A stretch of 64,000 bases of DNA, from NCBI RefSeq assembly GCF_030936135.1, contig NC_082598.1:31366687-31430686 (forward strand), in the 5' to 3' direction. Under the pieces are notes generated by a model that made no database searches, was not told where the DNA came from, and saw only the letters and a program-made list of their open reading frames with translations. Positions 49,301-58,454 of this stretch are shown here, one piece after another (the stretch's first letter is position 1; each line of letters starts with the position of its first letter). The position numbers were made by a program, and so were the translations under genes. This DNA is from Gavia stellata (taxonomy: Eukaryota > Chordata > Aves > Gaviiformes > Gaviidae).

Positions 49301-52300
49301 GTTTGCAAAGTGAAACTAGGTGCTGTAATATGTAAAATATGCTTTGGAAAATATGCTTAGCAAAGTTCTGAATTTGAGTGCGTGGCAGCTTCCGCACAGA
49401 AAATACTTTTTGGAATATTTTATACCTGTGATTAGTGATTTTTACTGTGTGGCACTGGCACTTCTTCCCTTAGCAGCATTCTGAAAATCATTGAGACTTG
49501 TTGAATGCAAATGAGACTACTGTAGCCAATAAATTTATCTTAAAAATGTTATCAAAGAACATGTTAAAATAGCCTAATAAACTGTCAGAGTAATATTTTT
49601 ATCTTATGCATTTTTAATAGGAAGGACATGATCCGACAAATGATGACAAAAATATTCCGTTGTATTGAACCTGAGCTGAATAACCTTATAGCACTGGGGG
49701 ACAAGATTGATAGCTTTAATTCCCTTTATATGTTAGTTAAGATGAGTCATCATGTATGGACAGCACAAAATGTGGACCCAGCTTCCTTTCTCAGCACAAC
49801 ACTTGGAAATGTTTTGGTGACTGTCAAAAGGAACTTTGATAAATGCATTGTAAGTTCTTTAGTTATTCTGATTAAGTTAACTATAATATAGGAAGCCCAC
49901 TCCTACCCAGTTTTAATTTGAAGTGAAAATTAGTAACTTTATTGCTCTTCTACTGCCTAAACCTTAAAAAAAGATAAGCTAATTGGTGGCTGTGTTTCTT
50001 TTTCCTCTCCATTCCAGTTTTCTTCAATAATTAGCTATTTGTAAGAAGTATGACCACTCATTCACTGCTGTGAGCTAGCTGACATTTTTAGTTGTTTGTT
50101 TAAACTTGTACTCTGAGATTACTGAAGTCAGTCAAGTAAACTATAGCGCTCGGCCTTTTTTATTTACCAAAATGCAACCTTGTGGACTTAGGATGGTTTT
50201 GCTTTTCCCCTTTAAGCATAATATGCCAAATAGAAATAACTGAACACATGGAAGAGATTTCTATGTTATATCTAACAAAAACCTGGTTTAGATAAAATGA
50301 CAAATCTTATGGCAGTAGGAGAGGCAGCTTCTACTGTCAGAAACTTCCTTTTGCTCACACAATATGACCATTATATGAAATAATGGCAAGTTTAGTGAAA
50401 ACATAGTTGCTGGTATAACTTTTTATTGTCATAAATATAATTTGGCTCTAGGCCAACATAATAAGACTAACCATTATTGATGAGTTTAATGCTTAAAATA
50501 TTTTAAAGGTGATTTTTTTTTTATTATACTCAGAAATAAAATTTCAGTGGAAGATTAAAGAAGCTTCCTGTAGCAAAAGGAACTGTTAGCTTGGCTGAAT
50601 CAGAAAAGCAAAGTTCCTTGTTAGATTATACAATGAAAATTGTTAATTGTTTCTGGTGGGTAAGTTTGGGGGTTTTGGTTTTTTTTTTTTTTCTTAATAC
50701 TAAGTAAGTAATCTTAGGAGAATAAAAGCTGGAAGATTTTACTTGCCCATCTTCCTTTTTTGTTTCCAATTATTTCTTAACAAATTTTTGAGGGTAAAAA
50801 GGGAGGAAGACTAAGTAGGTATACTAATTGAAAGGTAAAATTATTTCCATGTTTGAATAAATGTCAGGTTTTTTAGTATGTCTGCATTTTTCTTTTCTTT
50901 TACTAGTTGTTACATGGTCTGGAGTCATACATTAAAGGGTAACATCTGTTCTTGTTTTAAATTTAAGAGTAACCAAATGAAGCAGATGGATGAAGTAAAA
51001 ATCTCAAAGAAGAGTAAAGTTGGGATCCTTCCATTTGTTGCTGAATTTGAAGAGTTTGCAGCCCTTGCTGAATCAATTTTCAAAAATGCAGAACGACGAG
51101 GAGATCTAGATAAAGCCTACATAAAACTTATTAGAGCTGTTTTTGTCAGTGGTAGGTCTTCTGAGGTTGGCACAGTTACTAAAATGATTGCTTCCTCCTG
51201 TTTATATATAATTCTGCTCCAATTAACAGATTATTAAGACTCTATTGCAAGCCACGTGACTGATATTGTGCTGAAATTTTGGTTATATCTTAGTGGTAGG
51301 AGAGGAAGTGTAAACCTTTTGATTGTAATACACGTTTTAAGAGCAAATTGTAGGTATTTCTCTTTATACATACCTGTAAAGTAACTTTCAGTTAAGACAG
51401 AGTGGAGTGGTTAAGACTCTGGATGGAGAGAGGAGATGGCAGCAACACAACATGCTCAATCTGAAGTGGTTTTCTGTCTTTTCTCCCTTAGTGTAGCTTA
51501 AATGAGGAGATGAATCTGGATGGGATCCCTGGCATTTGGCTCTAACACTATTTATCTTCACAGCCCTGTCTAAAATAAATCACTTGAGTTCTGGCTATGA
51601 ATTTGACCCTTTCTGGGCAGATTAGGCCCTTTGTGTCCTAGCCTGACACAGCAGAATGTCTCTCCGGTCCTCCCTATTTTCACAGAAAAATCACAGAATC
51701 ACTACGGTTGGAAAAGACCTGTAAGATCATCAAGTCCAACCTGGGGGGGGGAATAAAAAAAATAAAAAAACCACACACCACACAACAACAACAACCCACA
51801 ACCCACCCAACACCACACAGCACTCAGCTATAGTCTGGAAAAACAGCAGCAACACCCTTGTTCTACTGGTTTTATTTACCATTAAAAAAACAAAATAAAC
51901 AAAAATGGGGGGATATGCAAGCCAATGAACTCTGGAAAAATTGTCCTTTCCTTTTAAAATGGGGAGGACACAGATGGATGGACCTCTTTATGCTGATTTA
52001 CCTGCAGATTTTCAAACAACTCCACGTACAGTAATTCCCAACCACTGAGACTTGCCTTTCTTTTAGGGGAAGATTGAGCAAGAGAAGACAGTAGAAGCAA
52101 TAAAGCTAGTTTGAGGAAATTATAGTATAGTGGTTCTGAACATATTAGGAAATCGTGAAGAGACATTACTTCATAGTACAGTAGACTAGAACCCATATGT
52201 AGTCAAAAGGAGCATCCCAGCTGGTAGGACAGTAAAATTTTCAAAATGTTTTTCATTTGATTGCACCCAACTATTCTGTCCTTAAGAATTTACTGTTCAA

Positions 52301-55300
52301 GTGATAAAACTAAGCAAACACCAATAGACAGGCAAAACTACACAATGAGAACATAACTAGTGTAGGAAGAATTTAGAAAAGCATGTTTTAAAACGGTTCA
52401 AAATTATGCCAGTCAAACACTGAAGAAGAAACAAAATCTGTTTCAGACAAGTACAGAGCAAACTTAAAAAATAAATTGTGATGGGGAGGATAAGGGATAG
52501 AAGTAAAGAGTGAAGATGAAACAAAGTCAAAATTATGTAAGCAGCATGTTTAATGCAGTAGGATATTTAATTAATTTACAAGTAATGTTTGAAACAGATC
52601 AGAAAGATGTAGTACTTCAGGTAGAATAGGGGGGTGTGATTAGAAAGTTACATGGGAAGAACAAAATTGGCAGTAGCAGACTTCCTAGTTTGCAATTCAG
52701 TGTTCTGACTGAAAGAAATTTGTGTTCTTTATTGATACTTTGGTGCCCAGGATCACTTTTATGGTGGGCATCCTGGTACTCTCAGCAAAATGATTAATGG
52801 ATGAATGGGCATAGAGACTTAATTGAGCTCATTGTTGAAGGCATCCTATTTCAGCCTGCTTTTAAGCGTAGTAAGGGAGTGATCTATATAATTTCTTTTG
52901 CCTGCCCTGGGTTTGGTTTTTTTTTTTTGGGGGGGGGGTGTGTGTGTGAAAGTAAGAGACCTATGTGCAGGATTATCCATTTTTATTATTAAATTTGGGG
53001 ATTGACAGTAACTTTGACCATAAAACTAATAAGCTAAGCAAAAATTGAGAGACTGGGAAGTACATTTTGAAAAACCCACTACCTTATTGAAGATTTTTGT
53101 TTTAGCAAAGAGGGGAATGAGACTTTTCCTAAATAGTTTTGTCATGTGAAATTTATTAGGGATAATGAAAGCATGCTTGTAAGCCTCCACAGAATGTGGG
53201 TTGTTTCTCACTTACGTAAATGACTGTATGTAGTCACTATTTTGTATCTTTTTATGTCACTCTTTTGGCATACAAATTTCATGGTCTTAAAGCCTGTACA
53301 TACCTGTTACTACTTATGTTACAAAATTCGTTTTCTGACAGTATTATGGTTATCGGTTATGTTTTTCTGAATTTGATTGTCCTTTTGGTATTTTGCTTCC
53401 TTTTTCTTTCAGTTGAGAAAGTAGCTAATGAAAGCCAGAAAACACCCAGAGATGTGGTCATGATGGAGAACTTCCATCATATTTTTGCAACACTTTCTCG
53501 CTTGAAAATTTCTTGTCTTGAGGCTGAGAAAAAAGAAGCCAAACAGAAATACACTGATCATCTTCAGTCTTATGTAATCTACTCACTCGGACAGCCTCTT
53601 GAGAAATTAAATGTAAGTATATTTGAGTTTATATACATGTAAATGGTGCAGAGTAGTCTTTCTCAAGTGTTTAGTTTGCATTATCTGAGCTCTTTATCAC
53701 TGCATCTATCATAATCTCTGTTTTATTATTTTAATAATGCCTGGCAAGAGTACTCTACTCATGAGGGTAACAGTCTTGGATGGAAAAAAACCCCAGATTT
53801 TGCATGGCAATGAATAGTACTGACTAAACATCAGTTGTGTCTTAAGCAAATGGTTTTGAGGAAGGAAAAAGCAAGCGGAAAAGTAATCAGGAGCTTTGTG
53901 ATAAATTTCCCTACCTCAACTGCAGAGAAAATTACTGTCGTTTCTGAACTCTTCAACAATAAGAAAAGTTTTAGGGAAGTTCTGTATGTCCAAAGTTGAA
54001 TTAAATGTTAAACTGAATGCTAACTTAAGTTCATACTCAGTTCTGCCCCCTGAATGTTTCCCACTCTTCATTGCTTTTTCTGTAAGCAGGATTTCAGCCA
54101 TTCATTTTCTGAAAAGTCTAATATGTGTTCTCTTTTTGAAAATTAAAATGCTTTATTGCTGCTTCCCGCTTGTGGGTTGACTCTGGCTAGCACCTGAGCT
54201 GCCACGTAACTAACTGCTTTCTCACTCTCCCCTCCCTAAGCAGGAAGGGGGAGAGAACAGGAAGAGCAAAAGTGAGAAAACTTGGAGGTGGAGATAAAGA
54301 CAGTTTAATCAGTGAAGGGGAGAGAGAGAGAGAGGAAAAAAAAGTGATGCAAAGGCAGTCACTCACTCACTACCTTCCACAAGCAGACTGACACCCAGCC
54401 AGTTTCTGAGCATACAGCCACCTTGATGACAAACACCACCCCCACCCTGTCCTCTAACCCTAATTTTTATAGCTGAGCATGGTGTTGCATGCTATGGAAT
54501 ACCCTTTGGCCAGGTTTGACCTGTTCAGCAATAACAAAAACATTGATGTGTTATCAGCCCTGTTTTAGCCACAAATCCAAAACACAGCACCATATGGGCT
54601 GCTATAAAGAAAGTTAATGCTGTGTGGCTCTAAAAGCATGTTCATAAGCATATTTACCTCCATTTTTATTATGTTGAACCAACTGGTGTGAGGCAGTGAG
54701 AAGAGAGGGCAATTATGAACAAATATTGCTGTTGTGTAATTATAGTTGAAGTAGAGAAATTCCTATTCAGATGCTTACTCAGTTTATCTGAAAGATCCAG
54801 TATTTTCCCAGACTATAGCCTCATTAATTGAGGATTTTGAGGCTGATTCAGTATTAGTTATAAGGTTGCAAAGAAAAGCTGATTGCCTCTAGAAATGATT
54901 GATTTCAGTTTTATGCTAGTACTTACGGAGTGCTATATTGTTGGGCTGTGCTTTAATGTTTATGGCTGAGCACTACCTCATGCCCAATTAAAAAACAAAA
55001 ATGTGGGGAATACACAACAGTTGTCAAGCAGAATCAAGACTTAACTGCACATATGCTTGTCAAATTTAAGTTAATTAGTTTAGATTTGTGATAATCATTA
55101 AGGCTGTTATTGTTTGTTAGCATTTTTTTGAAGGTGTTGAAGCTCGTGTGGCACAAGGTATACGAGAAGAGGAGGTAAGCTATCAGCTGGCTTTTAATAA
55201 ACAAGAGCTTCGTAAAGTTATAAAAGAATATCCCGGTAAGGAAGTGAAGAAGGGTTTGGATAATCTCTACAAGAAGGTAGATAAACACCTCTGTGAAGAA

Positions 55301-56264
55301 GAAAACTTACTTCAGGTAAACTAAATCACGGCTTAAAAACCTTGTGGTGTTTACAGAAAAGCTTTTATTACTGCTTTTGCATATGTATTCTGTGAGAAGT
55401 GCCTAGCTTCAGCATAACTCTGAAAACCCATGAATTTTAGTGAAGTTTTTTATAATCCTGCTCTGATTCTATTTGTTGTAACATTGATTTGAAATGTTGT
55501 CATAAAGTTCAGAAAGAAACTTTCTTTATGATTCCATAGGTGTCCATTAATGGGTGATCTCTGTTCTGCAAAATGTACTTGGAGGTAGAGAGAACTAGAT
55601 TTAAATGAACTGTTAACCTGATATGAAATTTAGCTGGTACACTATAGCAGAATATACTTTCCATTACATCTTTTCTGATAGTTATATTATTTAAGTTTTT
55701 TCTTATACTCTGTAAACTTTCTCATGGGAGTAAATGGTAAGTAGGTTTAGTATTTGAGCATGTATTAACAGCTTTTTAAAGTCTGAAAGGTGAATTAGTA
55801 GAACTATTCTGGTTTGCGGTGTTTTCTTTAAAGACAAAAGCAATACCTCTTTTTAGGGCGACTTCCTCTTCTTTACCAAATCTGCAAAGCAGAAAATAGT
55901 AGGAGTCTTGTAAACATTAAAGATGTTAATGGGTAAAAAACTTCAATCACTCTTCTAATGCAGCAACTCAGTTTACTGAACTTTGTTGCTAGCAAGCTTT
56001 AATTTTAAAATGACACCTCAACTGAGAATCAGTTAATGAGCCAATGTATTGTAGCTCACATACAGTGTGTTGTGCCAGTTGGCGTTTCCTAAGGTTTGCT
56101 TTCTTTGGCAGGTTGTGTGGCATTCCATGCAAGATGAGTTTATACGACAATACAAGCACTTTGAAGGGCTGATAGCTCGTTGCTATCCTGGATCAGGAAT
56201 TACTATGGAATTCACTATACAGGATATTTTAGACTACTGCTCCAGTATTGCACAGTCTCATTAA
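28257..56264 (+). CDS. EXOC1: EXOC1 (SEC3), exocyst complex component 1, 19 coding exons
   Basis: Joining the 19 coding exons gives 2709 nt, 902 residues if all are included. EXOC1 is a subunit of the exocyst, which tethers post-Golgi vesicles to the plasma membrane. Domains: an N-terminal PH-like PIP2-binding domain (about 1-140) with basic segments such as CKAGKKKR and RYLRKKIDF; a coiled-coil region (about 160-330) including [15 protein letters not shown] and [17 protein letters not shown]; a Ser-rich linker (about 450-515); and a C-terminal helical rod ending [13 protein letters not shown]. Every junction keeps frame and follows GT-AG. Two exons, 21 nt and 45 nt, are multiples of three and could be skipped, giving 902, 895, 887 or 880 residues. 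From memory, human isoforms of 894 and 879 residues differ by the same 15-residue cassette. The ATG context is good (A at -3). No frameshift or premature stop was found. Confidence 0.97.
29227..29357 (+). CDS. EXOC1: EXOC1 exon 3
   Basis: 131 nt after acceptor TTTACCAG; donor GTATGT. Codes [18 protein letters not shown] to DAKDAVK (residues 42-85), part of the PH-like domain. It is the twin of EXOC1L exon 2. Confidence 0.96.
31430..31589 (+). CDS. EXOC1: EXOC1 exon 4
   Basis: 160 nt after TTTTGCAG; donor GTAAAT, phase 1. Codes [19 protein letters not shown] to NVSSQLLE (to residue 138), the end of the PH-like domain, including the basic RYLRKKID stretch. Confidence 0.96.
32446..32466 (+). 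CDS. EXOC1: EXOC1 exon 5, 21-nt microexon
   Basis: Acceptor AATTCTTCAG, 21 coding nt, donor GTGCGT. It inserts seven residues, giving LLE-ELPKVAE-ESVPSG. Phase 1 on both sides, so skipping keeps the frame and gives LLEESVPSG directly. The exon sits between the PH-like domain and the coiled coil. Exon definition by size suggests regulated splicing. Confidence 0.8.
33232..33419 (+). CDS. EXOC1: EXOC1 exon 6
   Basis: 188 nt between acceptor TATGTAAG and donor GTAACC, ending phase 0 in ...LQVLDG. Contains [19 protein letters not shown], the start of the coiled-coil region (residues about 146-208). Confidence 0.95.
34379..34606 (+). CDS. EXOC1: EXOC1 exon 7
   Basis: 228 nt, phase 0 to 0, acceptor CTGTACAG, donor GTAAGC. 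Codes [18 protein letters not shown] through LLSEIEFLV (residues 209-284), heptad-like coiled coil. Confidence 0.96.
34826..35019 (+). repeat. CR1 LINE 3' end in EXOC1 intron 7
   Basis: Clear avian CR1 3' end in the gene's sense orientation. It shows 'ggaacaggctgcccagggaa', 'accatccctggaggtattta', 'cttagggacatggttta', 'gatcttaaaggtcttttcca' and a tail of three ATTCTATG-like 8-mers ending at about 35019. It stops about 23 nt before EXOC1 exon 8. Confidence 0.95.
35043..35175 (+). CDS. EXOC1: EXOC1 exon 8
   Basis: 133 nt; acceptor ATTATTTTGTAG, donor GTAATG, ends phase 1. Codes [17 protein letters not shown] through NVALRP (residues 285-328). Confidence 0.96.
35369..35478 (+). CDS. EXOC1: EXOC1 exon 9
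   Basis: 110 nt; acceptor TTGGTTTTAG, donor GTATTA. Codes [19 protein letters not shown] to NSVFVQQ (residues 329-365); includes a QQQQ run. Confidence 0.96.
35479..40227 (+). other. EXOC1: EXOC1 intron 9
   Basis: The largest EXOC1 intron at 4.7 kb. AT-rich with poly-T/poly-A tracts. The open frame at 38985-39293 (102 codons) matches no protein I know and is within chance expectation. No repeat family recognised. Confidence 0.65.
40228..40377 (+). CDS. EXOC1: EXOC1 exon 10
   Basis: 150 nt, phase 0 to 0; acceptor CTTACCAAG, donor GTATGT. Codes [20 protein letters not shown] to KYEGLTK (residues 366-415). Confidence 0.96.
40378..41810 (+). other. EXOC1: EXOC1 intron 10
   Basis: AT-rich intron of 1.4 kb with nothing recognised beyond T-rich runs. 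Confidence 0.7.
41811..41916 (+). CDS. EXOC1: EXOC1 exon 11
   Basis: 106 nt; acceptor TTCTTTTAAG, donor GTAAGC, ends phase 1. Codes [20 protein letters not shown] to [10 protein letters not shown] (to residue 450). Confidence 0.96.
41917..45290 (+). other. EXOC1: EXOC1 intron 11
   Basis: Intron of 3.4 kb. No gene or repeat family recognised. A plus-strand 65-codon hydrophobic frame at 43807-44004 reflects T-rich sequence. Confidence 0.65.
45291..45335 (+). CDS. EXOC1: EXOC1 exon 12, 45-nt cassette
   Basis: Acceptor ATCCCAG, 45 nt, donor GTGAGT; phase 1 on both sides. Inclusion gives [24 protein letters not shown]; skipping gives KKF-G-LHGSS. It adds 15 residues in the Ser-rich linker, with a basic PRKES site. 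From memory this matches the human 894/879-residue isoform difference. Confidence 0.9.
45336..46488 (+). other. EXOC1: EXOC1 intron 12
   Basis: AT-rich intron of 1.15 kb; no gene or repeat recognised. Confidence 0.65.
46489..46652 (+). CDS. EXOC1: EXOC1 exon 13
   Basis: 164 nt; acceptor TTATTTCACAG, donor GTAAAG. Codes [18 protein letters not shown] through [10 protein letters not shown], the Ser-rich linker (to residue 520). Confidence 0.96.
46653..48401 (+). other. EXOC1: EXOC1 intron 13
   Basis: AT-rich intron of 1.75 kb. It holds a poly-T tract at about 47638-47658 and a perfect 12-bp inverted repeat with a 3-nt loop at 47952-47978. Confidence 0.65.
47952..47978. repeat. Perfect short hairpin
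   Basis: GCTATGTAGAAA, loop AAG, then TTTCTACATAGC: a 12-bp stem with no mismatch. Too short for a pre-microRNA unless weak pairing extends it. Confidence 0.8.
48402..48512 (+). CDS. EXOC1: EXOC1 exon 14
   Basis: 111 nt, phase 0 to 0; acceptor GCTTTCTTTAG, donor GTATGA. Codes [19 protein letters not shown] to HQSIPGTTT (residues 521-557), start of the C-terminal helical rod. Confidence 0.95.
48993..49069 (+). CDS. EXOC1: EXOC1 exon 15
   Basis: 77 nt; acceptor GTTCTTACAG, donor GTATGT, ends phase 2. Codes [18 protein letters not shown] to TISS. This is the least conserved part against the human protein I recall (SRQHNCGTPLP there). Confidence 0.9.
49621..49849 (+). CDS. EXOC1: EXOC1 exon 16
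   Basis: 229 nt; acceptor TTTTTAATAG, donor GTAAGT. Codes [19 protein letters not shown] through RNFDKCI (to residue 659). Confidence 0.96.
49850..50967 (+). other. EXOC1: EXOC1 intron 16
   Basis: AT-rich intron of 1.1 kb with T-rich tracts (about 50677-50692). Nothing else recognised. Confidence 0.65.
50968..51151 (+). CDS. EXOC1: EXOC1 exon 17
   Basis: 184 nt; acceptor AAATTTAAG, donor GTAGGT, ends phase 1. Codes [19 protein letters not shown] to KLIRAVFVS (to residue 720). Confidence 0.95.
51681..51742 (-). repeat. CR1 LINE 3' end fragment, antisense
   Basis: 'atcacagaatcactacggtt' followed by 'ggaaaagacctgtaagatca' and 'tcaagtccaacctgg' is the reverse complement of the avian CR1 3' terminus. 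It breaks off into a G run and an A/C-rich tract. Confidence 0.9.
51743..51835. repeat. A-rich and CA/CAA-rich low-complexity tract
   Basis: Runs of A, then CACACCACACAACAACAACAA-like and CCCACAACCCACCCAACACC-like sequence. It follows directly on the CR1 fragment and probably grew from slippage. Confidence 0.85.
52917..52948. repeat. T12-G10-(TG)n composite tract
   Basis: Twelve T, ten G, then about five TG dinucleotides: three adjoining simple runs. Prone to slippage and to sequencing or assembly error. Confidence 0.85.
53413..53612 (+). CDS. EXOC1: EXOC1 exon 18
   Basis: 200 nt; acceptor TTTTTCTTTCAG, donor GTAAGT. Codes [20 protein letters not shown] to QPLEKLN (to residue 787). Confidence 0.96.
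53613..55120 (+). other. EXOC1: EXOC1 intron 18
   Basis: Intron of 1.5 kb, one third of it a degraded solo LTR (54171-54640). The remainder is AT-rich with nothing recognised. Confidence 0.7.
54171..54640 (-). mobile_element. Degraded solo LTR of an avian endogenous retrovirus
   Basis: The segment reads, on the plus strand, as the reverse complement of a widespread bird ERV LTR. It shows 'tgtgggttgactctggctag' at one end, then 'agataaagacagtttaatca', 'ctgacacccagccagtttct', 'atgctatggaataccctttg', 'cagcaataacaaaaacattg' and 'tgctataaagaaagttaatg'. The LTR would be transcribed from the minus strand, opposite to EXOC1. No internal retroviral gene is attached, and small deletions have removed parts of the consensus. 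Assigned from memory of the consensus, without a search. Confidence 0.75.
55121..55315 (+). CDS. EXOC1: EXOC1 exon 19
   Basis: 195 nt, phase 0 to 0; acceptor TGTTTGTTAG, donor GTAAAC. Codes [19 protein letters not shown] through CEEENLLQ (to residue 852). Confidence 0.96.
56112..56264 (+). CDS. EXOC1: EXOC1 exon 20, stop codon
   Basis: Acceptor TCTTTGGCAG; codes [19 protein letters not shown] to [13 protein letters not shown] at 56262-56264. Confidence 0.96.
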   Translation, partial: VVWHSMQDEFIRQYKHFEGLIARCYPGSGITMEFTIQDILDYCSSIAQSH

Positions 56265-56775
56265 GTTCTAGAAAGGGAAAGAGAAGCCAGTAAAGTTTGT
56301 GCCTGTGTATAAGGGAATCAAACACTATAAATGCTATTTGTTTTTGAAAGGTGGATTTTCATGTGTACGTGTAGTTAACTGCCATAGATGTCAAGTTACA
56401 CTCCTTCTCCAACCATTTTTCAGGGCAAAATGAAACCTTTGGGATTTTGAAGTACTGTTTGAAAGCATTAATTCTGTGAAACACTTTGGATATAGTTTTT
56501 CCCTTCCCCTAATGTTCAGATACTTTTATTTATAATCTCTTCTCTTGCTAAAAGCAGTAAGCACTACCTTCATAGTATGCAAAAAGGATACTACTGTTTT
56601 CACTAATAATTTGCATCTTGGAAATTATGTAAGCATTAGACTATCAAATCTTTTCCCTTCCTTGTTCTAGAAAGTATGGATGTGGAACTTTATGTAGTGG
56701 GAATTCTGAATTCATATTCTGAGATGTAATATGACTATGGTTATAATTCTTAATTAAACTGTGTTCATCATATTC
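56265..56775 (+). terminator. EXOC1: EXOC1 3'UTR and probable polyadenylation region
   Basis: The first usable hexamer is ATTAAA at 56753-56758, followed by T/GT-rich sequence (56760-56800), so cleavage near 56775 is likely. Later AATAAA hexamers at 57044-57049, 57117-57122 and 57275-57280 could give longer UTRs, up to the edge of the CEP135 promoter. Confidence 0.55.
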
Positions 56776-57559
56776 TTTATTTATATGGAGTCTTATTTCA
56801 AAAAGGTGAAAATGCAGTTATTTCCATTGTTTTGTCTCTGGGCATTGAAGTAGAATTGCTCTATTTCTCAACATGCATTTTTTTTTCTTCCCTTTAGTAA
56901 GTATGATGTAGCATCAGTATACTCCCACCTCTTGTAACCCCTTCCTCCTCCTGGAGCTTCAGCTGCCTGTGGTTCAGGACCTAGTTTTTCTGTACAGCTT
57001 GAGGAAATCGCCAAGTTGTTGGATACAGCTGGGGTGTATGTAGAATAAAAACAGGCACAATAATGTTAAACATGCAAACAGAGGTAAGAATTCGAGTTTT
57101 GAGATGCAGATGCAAGAATAAAGACCAGAAAACCAGTAATGTAAGAATGCTGTAAAACTCAGAAGGAAAACCTAATGTGCTAGATGGCAACTTGGCAAGA
57201 TTGAGGCACCTGGATTTGGGTGAGCATAGTAACATTTAAGTCTTGTAGCTCATTAAATCCTAGTTTTCTTTACTAATAAAATGCTTGATCCAAGTTGCAT
57301 ATAACCTGCTTACAGTGTCTTTGCACGTGCCAAAAGGTAGCCAGTGCAACACCAAGGGGAAGAAAGGATACACTTTGCAGAAATTCCCTTTAAACTAGTA
57401 TAGACAGCTTGTGAAAGTGACAGGTAGTCCTGTTTGATATCACACTTCAACCCCACAGCAACTCTGCAACAGGCAACTATACTATAGGCAGTAAGTGCAA
57501 GACCCTCTGGAAGAGGATCACAGACGGCAGTAACAGCTCTCTCTCCGCTTTGGCTGCAG
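56776..57559. other. Spacer between EXOC1 and CEP135
   Basis: About 0.8 kb of AT-rich DNA holding the later EXOC1 polyadenylation hexamers. No gene or repeat recognised. Confidence 0.6.
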
Positions 57560-58450
57560 CCAGAGCTAAGCTGTCATCACGGGCCGCTCCTCTGCACAGC
57601 CCCAGCCGCTTAGGCCAGGAGACAGCTTCGCCCTCAGCCCGGAATTAAACCTTGTGTCAAAGCTCCTCGTGCAGTCCCGGGCTCAGCTGTGACCCTGCGC
57701 TCTTAGCCCAGCACGCCTACTGCAACCTCGGTTGCTTCTTGCTCCGACGCAGCGCGAAGCCCCTCAGCTGAAGCGTTTCGGGAGGCGCTGTCAGCGTGAG
57801 GCGCTTGCCCCTGCTGACGCTGCGGCGGCAAACGGCGGGCAGCGGAGGCGCGGTACGTCACCCTCCCCGCCCCTCAGCGCGAGGGCTGCCGGTCGCGCGG
57901 AAAGAGGCGGGGCGGGCGGCGGTTGGCTCGGCCGGCCGCGCGTGCAGGCGCGTGCCCCGTTGCTGAGGTGACGGGGCGGAAGCGGCCGCTGCTCCGCGCG
58001 CCATTTTCAAACCGCCGGTGCGGCCTAGGTCTGCGCGGGGTCTGCGGAGCGGGAGTGCCAGCGCCGGGGAGCGCTGTGGGGCGCGGCGGGTGGGTAGGGC
58101 TCGTGTGCTGTAGGGGAAGGAGGAAGGTGCTGCCGGCGGGTTCGGGGCTCCTCGCAGGCGGGCGGCGGCGCTCAGCGGCTAGCCTGGGCTCCCGCGGTCC
58201 CGGCAGCGGCCGTTGTAGCAGCCCTGAGGACAGCGTGGCGCTGGGCCGCTTCTGTCTGTTCTGCTCTTGGGGAGGGCAGATTAGCCTGGGCAGCCTCCCC
58301 CAGTGTCTGGCCTGCACGCTGGCCTCTCGTTCCCTCAGGATTCTGCAGCCCCCCTTCCCTGCCGGAGCTGCATCGCTGCCGAAGCCTCAGTGAAACATCT
58401 CGGCTACTCCTTAGTGGCTCGCCCTGCAAGAATTTGCTTTTAACGGTATG
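57560..58450. promoter_or_regulatory. CEP135: CpG island, CEP135 promoter
   Basis: Dense CpG block. Elements visible by eye are a half-CRE TACGTCA (57854-57860), an RFX-type X-box GTTGCTGAGGTGAC (57959-57972), an ETS core CGGAAG (57977-57982) and, read on the minus strand, a TTTGAAAATGGCGCGC element (57996-58011) combining CHR-, YY1- and E2F-like cores. No TATA box is evident. Long open frames on both strands here are composition artefacts. Confidence 0.78.
57959..57972 (+). promoter_or_regulatory. CEP135: X-box (RFX site) in the CEP135 promoter
   Basis: GTTGCT-GA-GGTGAC fits the X-box consensus RYYNYY-N(1-3)-RRNRAC at every position. RFX factors drive many centriole and cilium genes, so the site suits CEP135. 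Binding is inferred, not shown. Confidence 0.5.
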
Positions 58451-58454
58451 TCTG
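58012..58454 (+). other. CEP135: CEP135 5' non-coding exon, extent uncertain
   Basis: The first coding exon at 63469 has its own acceptor, so a non-coding exon must lie upstream in this CpG island. The strongest donors are AACG before GTATGT (GT at 58446) and CTG before GTAAGA (GT at 58455). Weaker ones are TAG before GTCTGC (58029) and AAG before GTGCTG near 58127. No upstream ATG is evident between about 58000 and 58445. Confidence 0.4.

Larger units (their letters stand above)
51152..53412 (+). other. EXOC1: EXOC1 intron 17
   Basis: Intron of 2.3 kb. It carries an antisense CR1 fragment with an adjoining A/C-rich tract (51681-51835) and a T12-G10-(TG)n tract at 52917-52948. The rest is AT-rich with no recognised element. 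Confidence 0.65.

Noticed and set aside
52917-52948. T12-G10-(TG)n tract as a regulatory or Z-DNA element
   Set aside because: Adequately explained as adjoining simple repeats; the exact lengths may even be sequencing error.
57732-58429. Open frames over the CEP135 CpG island
   Set aside because: Overlapping on both strands with biased composition. The real CEP135 start at 63521 matches the family.
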